NCBI GenBank assembly: GCA_007121055.1 | Contig: SKMM01000022.1 | Coordinates: 1-8,008 of the forward strand | Reading direction: 5' to 3' | Origin: Paracoccaceae bacterium | Lineage (GTDB): Bacteria; Pseudomonadota; Alphaproteobacteria; Rhodobacterales; Rhodobacteraceae | DNA: 8,008 nt | Part shown: piece by piece, positions 5,416 to 8,008 of the stretch | Layout of the letters: each line of letters opens with the position of its first letter | Position numbering within the stretch: the first letter of the stretch is position 1 | Notes under the pieces: generated by a model | Seen by the model: only the letters and a program-made list of their open reading frames with translations | What the model was told of the DNA's origin: nothing | The model's database searches: none | Made by a program: the position numbers and the translations under genes

Positions 5416-5565
5416 CGACGGCCGCCAAACCGTCCGCAGAACGAGTATCCGAAAAATAGGTTAACGGAGGGTTTCCGGGCCGGTCCGCGAAGCCCGCGCC
5501 ACGGACACCCGCCCCCGGCCCTCCACGACCTGGCTGCGCGCGGGTCCGCTTCCGTCCTGCGGGGG

Positions 5566-6954
5566 TCAGAGCTTGCGCAGGCGCAGCAGCGTCAGGCGGT
5601 TTTCCTGCCGCTCCACCACCTCGAAGCGGAAGCCGTGGAAGCTGAAGACCTGTCCTTCCACCGGGATGGTCTGGGCCTCGTGGATGACAAGCCCCGCGAT
5701 GGTGTTGGCCTCCTCGTCGGGCAGGTCCCAGTCGGTGGCGCGGTTGAGGTCGCGGATCGTCACGCCGCCCTCCACCAGGTAGCTGCCGTCCTCCATGGGC
5801 TGGAACGGGGCCGGGGTGTCGATGTCGAACTCGTCCTCGATCTCGCCCACGATCTCCTCGAGGATGTCCTCCAGCGTGATCAGTCCCAGCAGCGCGCCGT
5901 ATTCGTCCACCACCAGCGCGAAATGGCTGCGCCGGTGCAGGAATTGTTCCATCTGTTCGTCCAGCGGCGTGGTCTCGGGGACGAAATAGGGCGGGCGGGC
6001 CACCGACAGCACGTCGAGGCTGTCGAGCGCGGCGTAATCGCCGTCGGCGTCGCGGAGCAGCCGGTCGGTCTCGCGCCACAGGTCGCGGATGTGCAGCACG
6101 CCCACGATGTTCTCGGGGTCGTCCTTCCACAGCGGCAGGCGGGTGTGGCTGGAGCCGATGACCTGCGCCACGATCTGCGCAGGCGGTGCGCCCGCGTCGA
6201 TCATCTCGATGGAGCTGCGGTGGCGCATCACCTCCTCCACCGTGCGGTGGGCGAGGTCGAGCGCGCCGAGGAGGCGGTCGCGGTGTTCCTTCTCGACGGT
6301 GCCCTGGGCGTGGCCCAGTGCCAGCGTGCCGGCGATCTCCTCGTGCAGCGACAGGATGTGGCTGGAGGGGTCGGTGCGCACGCCGAAGATGTAGAGCAGG
6401 CCGCGCACCAGAAGCCGCACTGCGGCGACCACTGGCGCAAACAGCCGCACCACCAGCGCGATGGGCCGGGCGACCCGGCCCGCGGCGGATTCGGGGTTGG
6501 TGATGGCGTAGGTCTTGGGCAGCACCTCGGCGAAGACGAGGATCAGCACGGTCATCACCAAGGTGGCCACCGCCACCGCCGAATCGCCCAGGAGCCGGGC
6601 GAACAGCGCCGTGGCCAGCGAGGCCGCGAGGATATTGACCAGGTTGTTGCCCAGCAGGATCGCACCGATCAGGCGTTCGTTGTCCTCGGTCAGCCGCAGC
6701 GCCACCTGCGCGCCGCGCGCGCCCCGGTCGGCCTGGGCCCGCAGCTTGCCGCGCGACGAGGCCGTCAACGCGGTCTCGCTGCCGGAAAAGAACGCCGACA
6801 GCAGCACGAGGCCGAGGATCGCGCCGGCAGTGATCCAGAAACCCGTCTCCAGGACCGCAGGCGGCAGGTCCATCTCCAGCAGTCTGTCGCGCAGGGCCGA
6901 TGTGGGGCTGTCCGCGGCGCTCGGGTCGGCGGGCTGCATCTGTCGCGGGGTCAC
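5566..6954 (-). CDS. CNNM/CBS-domain membrane protein, CorC/HlyC family (putative Mg2+/Co2+ efflux)
   Basis: 462 residues, a normal length. Inner-membrane CNNM (DUF21) proteins with CBS pairs are linked to Mg2+/Co2+ export or tolerance; older names call them hemolysins, without good support. Domains: hydrophobic segments at about 41-56, 95-121, 124-143 and 162-189, with family motifs SAFFSGSETALTA (53-65), GNNLVN (101-106) and VFAEVLPKTYA (139-149); two CBS motifs (about 207-265 and 285-345, the second ending in VVDEYGALLGLITLEDILEEI); and a C-terminal CorC_HlyC transporter-associated domain (about 365-460). The GTG start at 6954 is chosen because GGAGG lies 4 nt upstream and GTGA overlaps the recombinase stop; the next ATG (6939) is 19 nt from that site. 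It is co-transcribed with the recombinase gene and ends at the terminator 5366-5393. Confidence 0.92.
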   Translation of the reverse strand: MTPRQMQPADPSAADSPTSALRDRLLEMDLPPAVLETGFWITAGAILGLVLLSAFFSGSETALTASSRGKLRAQADRGARGAQVALRLTEDNERLIGAILLGNNLVNILAASLATALFARLLGDSAVAVATLVMTVLILVFAEVLPKTYAITNPESAAGRVARPIALVVRLFAPVVAAVRLLVRGLLYIFGVRTDPSSHILSLHEEIAGTLALGHAQGTVEKEHRDRLLGALDLAHRTVEEVMRHRSSIEMIDAGAPPAQIVAQVIGSSHTRLPLWKDDPENIVGVLHIRDLWRETDRLLRDADGDYAALDSLDVLSVARPPYFVPETTPLDEQMEQFLHRRSHFALVVDEYGALLGLITLEDILEEIVGEIEDEFDIDTPAPFQPMEDGSYLVEGGVTIRDLNRATDWDLPDEEANTIAGLVIHEAQTIPVEGQVFSFHGFRFEVVERQENRLTLLRLRKL

Positions 6955-7883
6955 GGGTCCTCCGGGCGGGCGAGCGGGTGGTGGTCGAGGACCGTGCGCC
7001 GCAACCGATCCTCCAGCACATGGGTATATATCTCGGTGCTGGAGATGTCCGCATGTCCGAGCAGGGTCTGGATCACCCGCAGATCGGCACCTCCCGCCAG
7101 AAGGTGGGTGGCGAAGGCGTGACGCAGCTTGTGCGGGCTCACGCGCGCGGGCGAGAGGCCGGCGGCCACGGCGAGGTCCTTCAGCAGCGCATGCACCCCC
7201 ATGCGCGTCAGATGTCCCGCCTTGCCCCGCGAGGGGAACAGGGCGCGCTGCGCAGGCCGGCCAGCGGCGCGCGCGGCGTCCTCCTCGGTCAGACGTGCGG
7301 CGGTCCAGGCCGCGAGGGCCGCGCGGGCAGGGCGCGACAGCGGCACCATGCGCTCGCGTCCGCCCTTGCCCTTCACGAGCAACATCTCCGGTTCGCCCAG
7401 CGTGGCCGACAGCGGCAGCGCCACCAGTTCGGACACCCGCATTCCCGTGGCGTAGAGAAGCTCCAGCAGGCAGGTCGCGCGCAGGTGGTCGGCTGGCGTC
7501 CGGCCATGGGCCCGGGCGGCCTGCAACAGCCTTGAGACCTCGTCTTCCGACAGGGTCTGAGGCAGGCGGCCCCCGCGGCCGGGGCCGCGCAGCTCCACCG
7601 CCGGGTCGGTGGCGCACCACCCCTCGGTCCAGGCGAAGCGATAGAGCTGCCGAATCGCCGACAGTCGGCGGCCGCGCGTGGCCCGCGACAGCCCCTCCGC
7701 ATCGCAAGCGACCAGATAGGCCTCGATGTCGGCCCGTCCCGCCCCCGCAAGCCCCAGTCCGCGGCGCCCCAGCCACCCCGCGAAATCCCGCAGGTCGCGG
7801 CCATAGGCCAGAAGCGTGTTGCGCGCCGCGTCCCGCTCGGCCGCCTGCGCCTCGAGAAAGGTGGTGATCCAGCGCGCATCCAC
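6951..7883 (-). CDS. xerD: XerD-like site-specific tyrosine recombinase
   Basis: 310 residues from the GTG at 7883, the usual XerC/XerD length. Xer recombinases resolve chromosome dimers at dif during division. The N-terminal SAM-like core-binding domain (about 4-88) contains NTLLAYGRDLRDFAGWL. The catalytic domain (about 107-295) has every active-site residue: R149 (ATGMRVSEL), K173 (KGKGGRERMVPL), H251 and R254 (HKLRHAFATHLL), H277 (LLGHADISSTEIY) and nucleophile Y286. XerD is favoured over XerC by overall feel only; a second paralogue elsewhere would decide. Its stop overlaps the CNNM start as GTGA. The start is uncertain: no Shine-Dalgarno precedes 7883, and the frame remains open, Ala-rich, to the right edge, so a longer N terminus is possible. 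No integrase-specific features or att sites are visible. Confidence 0.9.
   Translation of the reverse strand: MDARWITTFLEAQAAERDAARNTLLAYGRDLRDFAGWLGRRGLGLAGAGRADIEAYLVACDAEGLSRATRGRRLSAIRQLYRFAWTEGWCATDPAVELRGPGRGGRLPQTLSEDEVSRLLQAARAHGRTPADHLRATCLLELLYATGMRVSELVALPLSATLGEPEMLLVKGKGGRERMVPLSRPARAALAAWTAARLTEEDAARAAGRPAQRALFPSRGKAGHLTRMGVHALLKDLAVAAGLSPARVSPHKLRHAFATHLLAGGADLRVIQTLLGHADISSTEIYTHVLEDRLRRTVLDHHPLARPEDP
6958..6963 (-). promoter_or_regulatory. Ribosome binding site that sets the CNNM GTG start
   Basis: GGAGGA on the minus strand lies inside the last codons of the upstream recombinase gene, 3 nt before the GTG at 6954. It favours the GTG over the ATG at 6939 and implies translational coupling. 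Confidence 0.7.
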
Positions 7884-8008
7884 GGCGGCCAGCGCGGCGC
7901 GGGCGGGCCTGGCGCAGGCATCGCCGCCCGGTACGCGGTCCGTTTCGACCCCGGCGGCTGGCGCAGAGGCGGCGGCGGATGCCTTGGCCGCGACGCTGGC
8001 CGGAGGCC
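7884..8008. other. Right-edge segment with no assigned gene
   Basis: These 125 bases continue the xerD frame on the minus strand without a stop, encoding an Ala/Pro-rich run with no XerD homology that I can recognise. They may be the xerD leader, an extension of xerD, or the end of another gene beyond the window. Confidence 0.4.

Larger units (their letters stand above)
5040..5565. other. Non-coding interval between ialB and the CNNM gene
   Basis: This 526-bp region has no believable protein gene. All recognisable signals are on the minus strand. In order of transcription they are: the 3' UTR of the CNNM gene (5565 to about 5394), its intrinsic terminator (5366-5393), a promoter (5247-5275), a candidate sRNA ending at the terminator 5169-5197, and the ialB promoter (5080-5108). 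An imperfect inverted repeat of about 27 nt (5203-5230 and 5389-5415) links the sRNA and the 3' UTR. Confidence 0.65.

Noticed and set aside
5120..5464. 114-codon plus-strand open frame in the ialB-CNNM gap
   Set aside because: It runs through two intrinsic terminators and the sRNA promoter, has no ribosome-binding site, and its product has no recognisable features.
5386..7122. 578-codon plus-strand open frame opposite the CNNM gene and xerD
   Set aside because: It spans the CNNM terminator and two real genes on the other strand, and its product is Gln/His/Arg-rich with no family signature.
6955..7776. N-terminal extension of the CNNM protein back to 7776
   Set aside because: The extra residues are the xerD gene read in another frame. 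The CNNM start is fixed by the GTGA overlap and the GGAGG site.
6951..7883. Tyrosine recombinase as a phage or island integrase
   Set aside because: Length, motif spacing and lack of an arm-binding domain fit Xer. There is no adjacent tRNA, att repeat, excisionase or phage gene.
1..8008. tRNA, rRNA, CRISPR arrays, tandem repeats
   Set aside because: I looked for cloverleaf signatures, regularly spaced direct repeats and rRNA-like blocks by eye and found none that I could support.

Overview
The window is GC-rich (very high G+C, strong GC bias at third codon positions) and reads like an alphaproteobacterial chromosome, most likely Rhodobacterales/Paracoccaceae. The evidence is the ErpA-dGTPase divergent pair, an IalB-family periplasmic protein, a XerD-like recombinase and a PAS hybrid kinase, all of alphaproteobacterial type. 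I see no prophage, IS element, CRISPR array, rRNA or tRNA.

Layout, left to right. (1) 1-2235, minus strand: a soluble hybrid histidine kinase (coiled coil, PAS, HisKA, HATPase, a degenerate receiver, an intact receiver), whose last residues run off the left edge. (2) 2236-2618: intergenic DNA with a weak candidate terminator for erpA, a CtrA-like half-matching palindrome and a possible 25-codon ORF. (3) 2619-2960, minus: erpA, A-type Fe-S carrier. (4) 2961-3065: a 105-bp divergent spacer with a good minus-strand promoter. (5) 3066-4220, plus: dgt-like dNTP triphosphohydrolase. (6) 4221-4430: convergent spacer with several GC-rich hairpins. (7) 4431-5039, minus: secreted IalB-family protein with its own promoter. 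(8) 5040-5565: a 526-bp non-coding interval holding, on the minus strand, the ialB promoter, a candidate independent small RNA of about 71-75 nt with its own sigma70-type promoter and intrinsic terminator, and the 3' UTR and terminator of the gene to the right. (9) 5566-6954, minus: CorC/HlyC-type CNNM-CBS membrane protein. (10) 6951-7883, minus: XerD-like tyrosine recombinase, overlapping the CNNM gene by GTGA. Its frame stays open to the right edge.

How the parts relate. The housekeeping genes are independent units: Fe-S insertion, dNTP pool control, chromosome dimer resolution coupled by translation to a divalent-cation transporter-like protein, and a cytosolic phosphorelay kinase. The most unusual content is in the 5040-5565 gap. 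The candidate small RNA carries a stretch of about 27 nt that is almost perfectly complementary to the 3' UTR of the CNNM mRNA just ahead of that mRNA's terminator. This suggests an sRNA/3'-UTR sponge or target pair encoded side by side. That is inference from sequence only, since no expression data are available here.
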